Below are positions 1 through 11,960 of a DNA stretch of 64,000 nucleotides, one piece after another. The position numbers and the translations under genes were made by a program. The stretch is from Bombus terrestris (Eukaryota; Arthropoda; Insecta; Hymenoptera; Apidae): the NCBI RefSeq assembly GCF_910591885.1, contig NC_063271.1:18987334-19051333 (forward strand). Direction: 5' to 3'. Within the stretch, counting starts at the first letter, position 1; the number at the start of each line of letters is the position of its first letter. The notes under the pieces were generated by a model. It ran no database searches and had not been told where the DNA came from. It saw only the letters and a list, made by a program, of their open reading frames with translations.

Positions 1-331
1 TTAACTAGCAAAGTTTCAATTTCTAAATGCAACCTTCTGCTACACGCGACTTTCGTAACTAAAACAACGCCGTGTAGACAAGTTCGTGCATGTTACACGT
101 GCAATTTAACGTGTGTTTTTGTCTCTTAGGAATTATACACGATATAAATTAATAGGACTGTCGAATAATTAGACTAGAATAACAAGAAGGATCGTATCTT
201 TAGCTTATAATGCAAAATTATAGTTCTTCTTCTTCTTGGAACTGAGTCTAGATTTTCTTTTCCCGACAAGTGTTTTTCTCTTCAACTTTCAACAAACATG
301 AATACATGGACGTGAAAATGGAAAATTAAAT

Positions 332-565
332 TTTAATGCAGTATAATGTACATAGTACAAGGTCTAACACACTGCCCCGTGGAAGTCCAGCAACGATATT
401 GTAAACATCTGAGATGGAGTTCTGATTTTTGACGAAGAATGATCAGTCCTCGAGGCATGATTTTACGAGATTATGCTAGGATGTTGGAAATTTTTGCTTG
501 ATTTTGTATAACAGGCCTTCGTACCATACTTTATTATCAAATGCTTTTTCAATGTCTAGAAAAAG
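332..565 (-). mobile_element. Fossil Jockey-like non-LTR retrotransposon reverse transcriptase fragment
   Basis: One minus-strand frame reads LFLDIEKAFDNKVWYEGLL, then YKIKQKFPTS, a stop, LVKSCLED, a stop, then SFFVKNQNSISDVYNIVAG and LPRGSVLDLVL. This lines up with Jockey/CR1-type reverse transcriptases: D-(I/V)-x-K-A-F-D-x-V-W-(H/Y)-x-G-L-L-x-K-(L/I) carries the first catalytic Asp, and A-G-(V/L)-P-(Q/R)-G-S-V-L is the following conserved block. The Y-x-D-D catalytic block is not present. Two in-frame stops and the lost flanks show an old, inactive copy. It lies in the same orientation as the host gene. Confidence 0.85.
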
Positions 566-966
566 CTGTCACATGCTTCTTTCTAAAATCGAATTAGTAC
601 GATGGAATTAAATTATCGAATGTTCTTACTGGACAAATTGTAAAGTTTCTCGAAGTTGAAGAAAAAAAAGAAGAACTAAAGTAATAAAGTCATAACGTAG
701 TAAAACAAAAAAGGAAAAAAAATTCTTAAGAATTAATAAATTAAGGTCAATTAGATACTGTAATTAATAATAAAAAAAGTAGTTCAATTTCTGTGGTCTT
801 TGTTAGAAATTTCTATATTTCACTGGAACTAACGAGGTTTGAAGCGCAGATCGTGATATCGGTTTCTATTCGATTCCAGCTTTAATTATCCATGGGGTTA
901 GGCAATTTATCTTAATTAGCACACCGTCGACTAGGTAAGGGCTTTCCGGATGCAAGGAAATCAACA

Positions 967-990
967 AATATATATATATGTATACATATA
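967..990. repeat. TA/TATG microsatellite
   Basis: Alternating (TA)n grading into TATGTATACATATA. Confidence 0.75.
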
Positions 991-2162
991 CCCGACACGG
1001 CGATTCGTTCGATTAATTAACGAATAATTTTCTGTTATCATGGCGCGGAAGCTGCGTTGATTTATCGACAGATCTTTGACACGATAAACTTCGATCGTCT
1101 CTGGAAATTGAACAACTCGCGTACATATCCAACGAATTATCGTATCTCGCTATGAATTTCCAGAATGGATCACTATGAATTTACAGTTTCCATCGTTTAA
1201 ATGTTTACGCTAATAATCGCACATGCACATCACGTTATCTATTCCTGTTCGATGATAGAAAGATGTTTAGAATTAAAACTGTTTAAATATTTTAAGACTT
1301 TGAAAATTAACATTTCTGTGTATCAATGAACATTTTCATTTATTCGAAAACAAAAAATTTTTCAATATAGTTTTGTCGAGGCTAGAACAACGATCTAGCG
1401 TTGATTTATTTTTCCTTCTTTTTCTCCTTTTCGATGAAAGCTGACGAAGATGAAGTTTTTAAACGAATCCAAACACTACGGATATCGTCGTAAGCATCTT
1501 TCACTTAAGTCTTGAGATATGAAAAAGGTCATTAAAGCGTCAAATTCTTGGTGTGATTTTCGCTAATTGCTATAAGATTAAATGATCTTTCATATTCCTG
1601 ATAAAAAATGGAAGATTTTTCTTGAACTTAGAATTTACAATTCTCTTCTTTTTTGTAAGATATTCTTCGGGTAAAATTTTACGTTTGATAAGTGACTCTT
1701 CAATCACGGCTGATATGAAAAGGAGACGTCACAGACATCTTAAAATTACGATTCTTTTGTACGATTGAAAACATTTCTTTCCAGAAACGTTCTCTCCGTT
1801 GAATATCCTTCAATGCCCCAGCCATGCTATTCCACGTCAAATCGTGATTCGAGAAACCTCATATTTCTTAGTTTCTTTCACGCTGTTCAGCATTTATTGA
1901 TAGATCCGATATATATCGGTTCCATGAGAAATCAATTTTACCAATTCCAACGATTTTTAGAATATTACACAGTAATCCCTTAAAACCGTGGAAATGTTTT
2001 GTACCACTTTTTATATAAATATCTACAAGTTTTAGTGTCATACTCTTCCAATTGCTCCTATCGTTAAATTAATAAGGACGCGATCAAAATGTTCACGACG
2101 ATAGTAATATTAATTTATCGATTAATAGTAAGTGACCTACTATAGATACGTAAGATGGAAGT

Positions 2163-2304
2163 TAAATTGCCAGGAAATGTTCAATTTGAAATTAACAGTG
2201 TTTCATAAGATAATAAAAAGTTTAATGCGAAAAGGTATACTAAATTACCTAGAAACGTTCAATTAAAAATTGATGATAACGATAATGTTTCATAGCATAA
2301 CAAA
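2163..2304. repeat. Degenerate tandem duplication, about 78-bp period
   Basis: TAAATTGCCAGGAAATGTTC at 2163 recurs as TAAATTACCTAGAAACGTTC at 2241, and both are followed by an AATT-rich stretch and then GTTTCATA(A/G) and an ATAA(A/C)AA tail. The copies have diverged by substitutions and a small insertion. Confidence 0.6.
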
Positions 2305-2665
2305 ATTTCCGTAATAAGTAGTTTACTTTGCTCCCTGCTCTATGAATAACGTACAAACTTCGCTAATAATTCACGAATATCGTTACGCTTTTATAACTAA
2401 GAATTATGTGAAATATAAGAAAATTATGAGCAAAAATTCGGTACTATCATTTTACTTCTGCCGTCGAATTATTCTTCATTTCTTCGTAATCCTGGTAACC
2501 AGCCATTTCTTTCTAATCGTTCGATCGACTCTGAATAATTTTTTATTAACTATTCCGATATATGAAAAAATAATTAGCTAGCAAGGAAACATTGTGCAAG
2601 GGATCGCATATCTCTCGTAACATGTTTCCTAAAGCGATAAATCTTGTAAAATTGACTCTACATAC

Positions 2666-2812
2666 TTGATAAGCTGGCTTATGTCGGCCGGAATTTTCTC
2701 GATTTTGTTGTCTGAGAGATTGAGGTAGGTCAACCCTGTAAGCTCCAGTAATTCCCGTGGTATTCTCCTCAGCTCGTTGCACTCCAGATGGAGGATATGA
2801 AGTTTCGGGAAC
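2666..2812 (-). CDS. Phlpp: PHLPP-like exon F: leucine-rich repeats continued
   Basis: The acceptor is ataacgaag|GTTCC, completing an Arg codon (AG|G); the donor is ATCAA|GTATGT, exit phase 2. The 48 full codons encode FPKLHILHLECNELRRIP, RELLELTGLTYLNLSDNKIE and KIPADISQLI. Two textbook LRRs (L-x-x-L-x-L-x-x-N-x-L-x-x-I-P) are visible. The next exon should start with one base completing the split codon, then another L-x-x-L repeat; I could not find it between bases 1 and 2600, so it is probably outside the window. If this intron were retained the frame would add about 12 residues and stop near 2633, giving a protein without phosphatase domain. Confidence 0.92.
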
Positions 2813-3131
2813 CTTCGTTATAAAAAGAAACTCAATCAACTTAACCCCTCTAGCGATATCAATAAACTATTCGTTTCATCGATTGTATTACTTTCCGAGT
2901 AACTTTATCATTAATGAATCGGACACTTGATATGAATGGAAATTTATTAATAATAGTAGATTTATAAAACACGCTATTATGTATTATGTATTCATTATTA
3001 TTCATTCGATATTCATTATTCGTTATATATTTACGATATAGTTGACAGTATGCAGGATAGGAAACAGCAATAATTGATTTCAACAGCAGCATTAGCAAAA
3101 TTAGTTTCCGTACAGAATGTCTACGTCATAC
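2813..3131 (-). other. PHLPP-like intron 5 (319 bp)
   Basis: The donor is gtatga and the acceptor tttttataacgaag. It is very AT-rich, with ATTC/ATTA-type low-complexity sequence around 2975-3030. It holds no other feature. Confidence 0.85.
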
Positions 3132-3289
3132 CTGTGCAGTAGCATCATATTGTTCTTCGTGTTCGTAAGTTGATTTTGGCTCAATATTAGCTCTTCTATC
3201 GCTGGGAACGCTATAGCACTGTCGGGAATCCTTGACAGGCCCCCGTTACTGAGATCCAACTGTTTTGGACCCGTTGACAATTGTATAGC
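3132..3289 (-). CDS. Phlpp: PHLPP-like exon E: first leucine-rich repeats
   Basis: The acceptor is tattgcag|GCTAT and the donor CACAG|GTATGA; entry phase 0, exit phase 2. There are 52 full codons beginning AIQLSTGPKQLDLSNGGLSR. LRR core patterns are visible: L-D-L-S-N-x-x-L-x-x-I-P and I-E-E-L-I-L-S-Q-N-Q-L-T-N. In PHLPP the LRR array starts directly after the PH helix with a strand such as S-T-V-D-L-S, and this exon does the same after the KSWIKQ end of the 24.1 kb exon. LRRs act as a curved protein-binding scaffold. The exon is separated from the next LRR exon by a short 319-bp intron. Confidence 0.92.
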
Positions 3290-3690
3290 CTGCAATAACG
3301 CATGTGATACAGCGTGTTGTCAATGTTTTGCGAAGTTACGTATTCAAGTATACTTTACGAACTTGGAGAATTAATGTAAGTGACAAGTCGTTAGATTATA
3401 TTATGGATTCGTATTACGGTAACAATTCTTACAATTTTACGTCGCGTAGATCAATTAGTATGTAACGCTGAAAGAAAATAGAAGACGCAAAGAGAGAACG
3501 TGGGGCTAATCGTGCAAGAAGAGTCATCGTGTTATATTTTTCCTACAACCGCATACAACTTTTGTAAGTAATAAAATATTTAGAACAATGTGTATATTTG
3601 ATGAACAGAATTGTACGTTTCAAAATTTGAACATCATACAGTGTACGTTTCTTCCCTATCATCTAGATACGAGCAAATAAGTTCCATTAC

Positions 3691-3777
3691 CTCGGACTCG
3701 AGAGAGTCCGCGTCGATGGCGTCCCTGTCAAAGTCACGTTCCTCCATAATGGCGACCAAATCCCCGAGATACACCAT
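3691..3777 (-). CDS. Candidate alternative first coding exon of PHLPP-like gene
   Basis: An ATG in the context AAAATGG has an in-frame TGA two codons upstream, so it is the first possible start. It opens 29 codons (MVYLGDLVAIMEERDFDRD, then AIDADSLESE) ending at GAG|GTAATG, a phase 0 donor. Phase 0 is exactly what the LRR exon at 3289 accepts, so this could splice across about 400 bp to give a short protein entering the LRRs without RA-like and PH domains. If unspliced, the frame runs 18 more codons (VMELICSYLDDREETYTV) to a stop at 3634. The segment is GC-rich and acidic, unlike its AT-rich surroundings. I do not recognise the peptide. It could also be an unrelated short ORF or chance. Confidence 0.4.
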
Positions 3778-5501
3778 TTTTCACGTATTCATCAATTTCT
3801 ATGCTAATTAAGGATCATACACACGCGTCTCTGTTATATCGGATCACTGGCGCCAGCGTATACTTCACATCGTGCAGTCACAGATTTCTAGCCTTTAGCT
3901 TGCGAAGCGTTCGTACCCGGAAAATCGCTCTACGTTCCTTTTAACGAAATGCGATTTGCATCAAAATTGTCCTACTTTACTTTACTAATTGATCACCGAT
4001 TAGTAATTAGTTATTATCCATTTTATTAATTGGCAATTATCCATAAAATTTTCCAATATGTATTTTCGTTCAGACTACATGAACGCAGAACAATCATAAA
4101 TATACAAAAAAAAGTAATTAAGTTTTATATGAAATTATCAGATTCAATCTAAATATTTTAATACGCTAAGCGTTAAATATTCTTACGTCAATGGAATATT
4201 GAAATAATATATCGTCTACACGAGACAATCTGCGTTGACGTCAAACGATAAAGTTGGCGTTATAAATGTATCATAAAACTTGCTACGTCTAGTCTCATGG
4301 TCAATAATCGTGAAACTTAGAGAGTGAAAATTTTATGCCACGCTGTGTTTAAGTCTGGCTATAAGTTCGTCGCTAAAAAGAAATAGATAGTAGTAAAAAG
4401 TTTCACGTAATTGCAGAACAAACCGTCAGTAAGCATGAATTACGCGATCAATGACAAACGTAGTTCTCACAGTTCGCGACATACCAATACTTCTTATGAG
4501 AATGTGGTTTGCATTCGCGCGCAACTATGTTTCATGAGATTTCTTTGCCTTGATCTCCTTAAACGGAGTTGGGTATTAATATTCATATAATGTTAACGCT
4601 AACGTTAAATTTATATAATAAAAAAAATTTAGGAAATAAATTCAATTATCATTATGTTACAGAATAGTTAGTAATACGTATGAGTTTCATGAAATCATTT
4701 AATATCCATGTAACAAAATGGCTGGCACTCATCCTTGTAATTCTGCCATTACAAGAAAGTCTAAATTTACAACGACTGTTAAAAGCATCGTGATAAAATT
4801 TTCGATAATTAAATGACGCGCGACGTTTCGTTAAGAGTTTGTTTGAACAACAGCTTTATAGAGAGTGGTGCTCGGCATTTAGTATTCGAATCAACGAAAT
4901 CATGCATAAGACACGGCGAAATCGTTGCTGGAACACTATTATTGCATACTTGCTCGCGTGTTAATGAATCATCCGTCGCGATGACTAAATGTGTACTCAC
5001 GAACGCAGAATAAATTGGAACGATGTGAAAATTAACATTACGCCATCGTAAAAAACCATGCAAATATAATTTAAACGGATAATTCTATTAAGCGAAAGAG
5101 AGGTCTTCTTTATTGTTATTCTATGAACTAAAAATCACAGTCTGGTATTCACAAGAATCGGTGTAACGAGGAATTTTAGTATCATGTTACTAAAAAATCG
5201 CTTCATTCTCAAAACTTGTGCTTCCCCGACGAACATCCCTAAAATAGTCATCAGTTTTCTCCACAATCTAACATCGCAACCATCTTGGACGCCTTCCTCG
5301 CGTCATTTTCGAGCAGAATCGCGCGCGACATCTTGTCATCGCGAACAGGCAAGCTGAGAAATGGCACACGTATCGGTTGGTTGACACACGAAGCCGTGAA
5401 AACGAGAAGGAAACGAGGCAAAACGTCGTCGTTTCTAGCTAACGGACGCGTTTCGTGTGTTGCGCATAACATTGTGAACGCAAGAGAGAAAAAACCGAGC
5501 T

Positions 5502-5530
5502 AAAGGAGAAGGAGAAGAAGAAAAGGGAAG
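5502..5530. repeat. Purine-rich (GGAGAA)n-like tract
   Basis: An imperfect GGAGAA/GAAGAA run within a GC-shifted stretch. It explains why several frames are open here. Confidence 0.6.
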
Positions 5531-8500
5531 TTTCGCGTGTCCACGTTCTCCTGATGGAGGCTAATGACAGAAGCAACTTTTTCTTGCCAACTGCCAGGGG
5601 AACTTGCGATGCTATAGCACGCGATAAAGCGGTTTTCAATACACGACAGAAAAGTTGGATGATTTGGGTCGATATTCGTCTCGTGGGACGTGCTCGTCTA
5701 ATAAATTTTATTAATAGAGATCGGCCTTTTTGCTGCGGCTTCCAGTGACACGAAATTACTCCCATAGGTATCGAAACGAAAAACACGTATCGCGTATCAA
5801 TTTCACTCTGAAAAGTCTTTGCGCGGGAATCGCTGAAATTCTACTCGCGTTAACGTCCACCAGACGCCACTTTTATAGCTTTCTTGCTTTTACGAGTTTC
5901 TCGTGAAACTATCGATCGTCAATTCTCAAATCTATCGTCACGAAAATTAGTACGAATTTATCGAACGACGCAATATTTGTTTAGACGTACGAAAGAAATT
6001 TCTTCAGACTTTAGACCGATTCCAAAGATTTCACTCTGCTTCATCCACCTATTATATCTTTCACCTATCATATATTGGTCTTCGAAACGAGTTCCGGCTG
6101 ATACTAAATTAATTTCAAAGATTTCACCGCGCTCCATCCATCCATCATCGTCTCTAAGTCATAGCCGCGTACATAGCCCGGCGAACGAAGATAAGGATAT
6201 CTGTAATGAACTACCTGCGAGAAATTAGAGGGCTCGCAGACTCGGAGGCAAGAAAGTGATTAAGGGAAACAACCCCTTCTATGGTTCCGTAATTATTGGT
6301 TATCTCTGTATTCGGATTCGTATTATGGTTATTGTTGCCATAACTAATCAAATTAATGCGCGGAGAGCTTGCGTTTACGAAATTACGCAACGATAAAGCG
6401 CATTCGATCGAGAGTTTTCGCGAGTGTAACGCGAATCCACAAAATAACGGGGCCTATGCTCGTTCTGACGCAATATCATCGTCATCCTCCGCCACCATCT
6501 TATTCTTTGGCAGCTGAGTAGATCGTTGCGTGTGTACTGCATCACCGGTTAATTAGCGAACGCTAATTAGAAGATACCTTAACGCGTATGCTGAGATTCG
6601 CCTGTTGAATGTTGCAGAAGGTTCATTAACTATTCCGTTTATCTTAGAAGACAGTTATATACTTTGTGCGTTGTTTCAGAGATATAACGTCTAGTGGTGG
6701 TTTTAGTATTTACCTAGTATTAAAAAATGCCTTGCTTTTTATACAAGATGCTACCGAATTAATTGAAATTTGTATTAGGAAATGATTAATTCCTTGATTA
6801 TTTAGCGGTGCAAGTTCCACTCTTACTCGCAGAATCAGTAAAACTCTTACAACGCCTTTCCATTGTCACCAGCATACCACATCATATTCCCCGTGAGAGA
6901 ACATCTCGCACAAGCACACGAAGATCACTCGAAAATCAGTTTAACAAGATACCCTGTCACTGACCAAGCCATATTAAGCATCCACATCATCGTTCTTTTT
7001 TTCTTTTTCAAACTCTCACACTTTCAGCTTCATTATTCACCGAGAGCAATTTCCACCACTCTCCATCTCATCCACTTCGCATCCACATCTCATTCCACTT
7101 CCCTTCCGCCACAATCAGCCCTATACGACGATTAGACGCATTCTTGTTGGCTGACATTGCGGTTCACGCGAAATTTCGCAACTCTCGTCGTCCCAAAATT
7201 TCGTTTCCGGGCCTAGAGAACGTTGTTTCATCGTCTTTGAACGCGACCACGGACCGTCTCGTACAGTCGCCGGATGCAGAGCATTATTCATGACTGAGGA
7301 CAGAATCGTCACTGAAGAGGCCATCGAGCCTGTCGCGTGTCTTGGCCGCATGTAAACCGGAAGAACACGCTCAGCTGGCCACTGTCCTGCAGCGTGTTCT
7401 TCGTCTGCTGCTGTTGTTGTTTCGCCGACAGAACGGAACCATTTCAATGCGTTTTAAAAACACACGCGTGCTGGAGAGCGGAATACAGAGTGTTACAAAA
7501 GGATCTATAACTTTAGCGACTTATGGTAGATATTCATCGAGAGAAACGTGAAATGCTTAATCCAGATAACTATTGAAGTATATATCCTGTAATATAAACA
7601 TAATAGATTTTCTTGCACATGGCTTACACCTGAGAACTGCAGTATCTTACGCAGCAGTGTTAACCATAACAATGCTAAGTTTAACAATGTTAAATGCGAC
7701 AATCCGAGATGATGGGAGATTAAGGTTCTCATTCTCTAAATAAATTGAAAAATGGCAAAACGTCGAATCTCCAAGTTAGAATGGAACATCTTTTTAAAGT
7801 ACACCATCAATAGCAATCTCGGTTAAAACAAACTTATTTATTTTCGACAAGCATCAATTTCGTGCGCAATTTTCACGACGCGGCCGATAGACTATCCTGA
7901 TGATCAATTTTCAGGATCAATTTCGTACCGTTGAAACGCACACGACTAACGGCTCACTTACCTTCTGCCTTGCCTTTGCTTGAAACTGAGGCAAAGAGTT
8001 TAAGGGTAAAAAGGAAGACTTAAAAAAATAAAAACGTTGAAGTTATCGCGATTTAAGTTAGAATTTAAAGATCGTGTTTTTCACTGTGTCGGTGTACTAT
8101 CGGCATTGCGTAGAATTCGTTATAAAACAATCTGCAATAATAATGAATCATGGAAAAGTTTTCCAATCGGAAATTTCATTTATATTTGCGTGTCTCTAGG
8201 AAAGATGTTCAGTCACTTATTTGCTTTGGCGAACGATGGTTATAAATCGTTTCGCACGGCAAGGAGGACAGTTCAGCGAGGGGAAAACTCGACAACAACG
8301 TGCTCTGGAACTCAAAACAGGAATTATGGAAGTTTGAGACGAAGATTTTACATTTTAAGTACGAGTCTAGTTGAATGTTTCGCGATGCCACCAAAATTCT
8401 CGGGACTCTTGGCCGAGCGAAAAGGGCCACTGAATAAAATTTAATCAAACTTGTTGAGGCAACCGGCTAACGAAGTCGAGATGCTGATTAAGAACGACTT

Positions 8501-11079
8501 TTCCTTTGGAAGCGTTAACTTTTATCTTATGGCTAAAAGTAAGTAAATGTTGGGATACATTTTGAGCGGTATCGCACAAGTTGGATCGAGTTAAAAATAT
8601 TTTCAACTCCGTTACCATAAATTTGAAAAGATATTATTAAGAATTTTAGTGTCTGAATAAGTACCGTTAAGTGATTGTCAATTTTTAGAAATTTATTCTG
8701 AAATCCTATAGATATGTACACAGTACCCGTAGGAAGCGGGGCGACGTCTAAACTGATATTTCTGGCACCCTATTGTGAAAATGTGGCAGAGGTATAGAGA
8801 TTTTCTAGGTCAGTGGCCTACATGTATGACACTGGAACTAATTGGGAGCTCTGCAGGTAACTAAACTTTATATTAATTTCGTAGCTACATTGTAACGAGG
8901 AACAATGAAAACAGGGAAATTAAACAATCGCGTCTAATCGTTGATCTTATCACTCAGATTATTTCATTTTTAACGAGTTATTTCACTTCGATTATTTCGA
9001 TTGTTTCCATTTTTTAATAGTAGTTACGAACGCGTTATTCTTGCGTCAATAGCCCCATTAGTCGGTCCGTAACGCGGACGGAAATTAATTAGAATTGCGA
9101 CCTGAAAACTGACATCAACTCGAATCGTCAAACGTTTAATTGAAATTGATTCAGAGGCGAAACATTCGGTAGTCGTGGCTCGCGTAAATTTTCAGCTGGA
9201 AACGCTGCAACCTGCGTTCGTTAATTGCTCGTCATACCTAAAGGGAATATCTACTTCGTGTTGCGCAAGGATTTGCAATTAATGGAGTAATTAATAGAAA
9301 ATAGAGATTGCGCTAGTTGCGGGAAATTTTCATCCGACAATTTCTTTTTTATTTTCATTATTTAATGTCGCGGCGATAAATTTTCGCGTGAGGTGCATTT
9401 ATACTTCTCGATATTTCGGCTAGATATCGAATTAGTGGGAAGAGAAACGAAAGAAAAATGAAAGAAAAGTATACATGTACACGATGAACACACATGTACA
9501 AGAAACCAAAGACCAGGCCGAATATTCGATCGAACTGAAGGAAAATTGGCTGTCTCCGTTGACAGAAAATTGCAAACAAACTTCTGACTTGTGGTGAAAA
9601 AGAACCGGCAATGTTAAACTTCGCTTTCAGTGGAAAGTTATCGTGCAAAAACATCGAACGTTCCTCCGTGAGCTAAAAATATCGATGAAAGCAGACGTTT
9701 ACGGGTTCGATCGGTTGCCTGTCTGTAAAATTCATGGCATAAACTCGTTCTAAACATGGCCAAGTTTAATCGAGCTTCCAAATGACTAGCGTTCTATTCC
9801 TCGTTTCATTGTAACCCGTCAATTGGGTCGTCTCTTAACCAGAAACTTCTCCGATCAGGCAATTAAAAGTTAGTAAAGACACATCAATTTCAGTTATGTT
9901 ATGCGCAACTTATCAACCTTTGTTATGTCACTTTTCTTCCAGAGTACATAATACCGCATTTATTGGAGTATATTTTGCCGGCCCCTTTGTTCACGTTTAA
10001 TTAGCACTTGTTAATTAGTAATTACGTAGGTACGTTACGTCGCTTTTCTTTCTCTTTTTTTTTTGTTACAACCACATCGAGGTACGATTTTGTAATTAAA
10101 CGTCGGTGAAGTGATTATTCGTTGCATTATGATCATTGAACCAAGGACAGAGTAATTAATGACTTGCAGCTGGTTCTCTTTATTTTCGAACGAGCCTGTA
10201 CACGTCGATGCTTTTTCAGCGAGGCTCAAGTAAAATTTAATGCTAAATTTACTACGCAATAAAGCGATTGAAATGACTGGTTATTTCAAATTCTTATCTT
10301 TTATCTTTGTTCTAATTAAAATCCCTTAAAATTAAAACGTTCGAATTTCTTTTACCATCGAGGAAGGAAAATAGAAGCGATGGTAATCTATGAAGGAAAC
10401 CTCGTAGACGTATCGAACGATCATAGAGAAAACTCAGGTGGACGGTAATGAACAGGCGCAACGTATATAGTTGCGTATTGCTTGTTGTGGTACTTGTTCG
10501 AACAACTGGAGATTGGATCGACACGCTTCGCGCAGCGTGAAATGCAAACGCGGGGATATAAAACAGCGGTGCGATACAGTATGCCACCGCGGCAGAAAAA
10601 ACCGAAAGGAGAAAAGGGAAATGCGATCTCGACATCGCGAAGTCGGTCGTAAAAATGAGTGACGCGTTGGAAACTTGTACGCCGGAGTGTGGATTCTCCG
10701 TGCGAGCTGCTGGTTTACGAGCTATGAAGCATACATTAGAAATTTCTTTACAAAAGTCTACTGTATAGTCGAACAATAAACATTTCTATACAATGTTAGC
10801 TAAAATTCTCTGAAATATCGCTATTTATTAAATGAAAACTTCTGCACACCGTTGTACATTGTTAACTTCAGTACTAACATAGCTGATGATATTTGGTACA
10901 AATTGCATGCTCTCGATAGCTTTTATTTTCTACTCTACAAATATTTTATAATATATTTACTTAATACATAATATATCTATTTCATTTTCTATTAAAAAGT
11001 AAAATTTGTGTAACTTTTTCAATACATGTAATGCGTAAGTAAATTGAAAATAAATTGAAATAAATAAGAAGGTCTATTT

Positions 11080-11960
11080 AACCATGGGACATGTGCGTGC
11101 CGAGCATAAAAGGTAGCCGTGAGTGAGTTGGGGAGCTTTCAGTATTGCCAGTGTCACGTAAAATTAAGACTTAGGATTTAAAGACAAGAAGGTTGAGCCG
11201 TAACACAACTACTATCTTCCTTTTCTATCGAACTTTGCTGAATAACACAACTTAATAAGCACAGTTTACAGACTGATCTGAGAGATGTTGACTGATTGGA
11301 GGTTTTACTTTCAGTCCAGAGGTGTTCTCGTATTATTACGGAGGAAAGCACGGTGTGGGTGTGCCCTTTGAACTAACAACGCGGATTCGTTGTTCACACT
11401 TTTCGTTAGGAAAAGTGAGGGTGACGATCCGCAATGCCAATTGGTTATAGCCCACGTTAATAAATGAAGATAGGAGGAGGAAGCCTCCTACCAACGTAGC
11501 TCGCAGGTGACATTGTTCATGGGAAAAACCAGCTTTTCCGTTAGACAAATATTCGTTTTTCTCATTAGGTAACTACCCGCTTTCTGCGTAATTTGTAAGA
11601 ACGTGCGATAAACCTAAGGACTATTCCAAGGACCATCCATAAACCGATAACACTTACAGGGTTAATAAACTGAAAATTTAAGTTTATGGTGAGTTCTTGG
11701 GGTTATTAACGGTACGCGATGAGGACCTGCACACATCTGGCCTTAGATATGGATTGACATCACACCAGCGTGGTCGGAAAGTGTTGTCCTCGTTGGGGGT
11801 GATGTTGTCAGCGTTGTCAAGGAGTGTGGTCGGCGTGAAAGAGAGCCGTTGTGACAAGAGGAGTTACTGACGAATGATGACTGCGTGCATATAGACTGAC
11901 GGAGCATCATGCTTGATTTTGTGTTGGCGTAAACGATATTGAATTAAATCATACCGTTAC
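11080..11960. other. Unresolved block with TATA-like box and adjacent hairpins
   Basis: The block is less AT-rich than its flanks. CATAAAAGG at about 11105-11113 resembles a TATA box and is followed about 30 bp on by GAGTTGGGGAGC. A nested hairpin spans 11381-11432 (outer arms GCGGATTCGT / ACGATCCGC, inner arms CACTTTTC / GAAAAGTG, loop GTTAG). A second hairpin spans 11471-11490 (TAGGAGG / CCTCCTA). No protein is recognised. It could be a decayed retroelement leader or LTR, or a non-coding RNA nested in the intron; I cannot tell which. Confidence 0.3.

Larger units (their letters stand above)
1..2665 (-). other. PHLPP-like intron 6, partial
   Basis: This stretch follows the GTATGT donor at 2665. 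It is AT-rich, with a decayed reverse transcriptase fragment at 332-565, a TA-rich microsatellite near 967-990 and a degenerate direct repeat at 2163-2304. I searched it on the minus strand for the next LRR exon and saw none. Confidence 0.65.

Noticed and set aside
5439..5786. 115-codon minus-strand frame
   Set aside because: Driven by a purine/pyrimidine tract (GGAGAA repeats); all neighbouring frames are also open.
7121..7447. 108-codon minus-strand frame in a GC-richer block
   Set aside because: Composition alone is suggestive, but both strands are open here and nothing matches a known protein; a regulatory GC block is as likely.
8037..8444. 135-codon plus-strand open frame
   Set aside because: No family resemblance, overlapping minus frame of similar quality, no splice context.
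9690..9730. GGGTTCGATCGG resembling a tRNA B-box
   Set aside because: No matching A-box, acceptor stem or anticodon arm around it.
10312..10776. 154-codon minus-strand open frame
   Set aside because: Ser/Phe-rich translation without recognisable domain; sequence looks like ordinary intron with a GC-richer centre.
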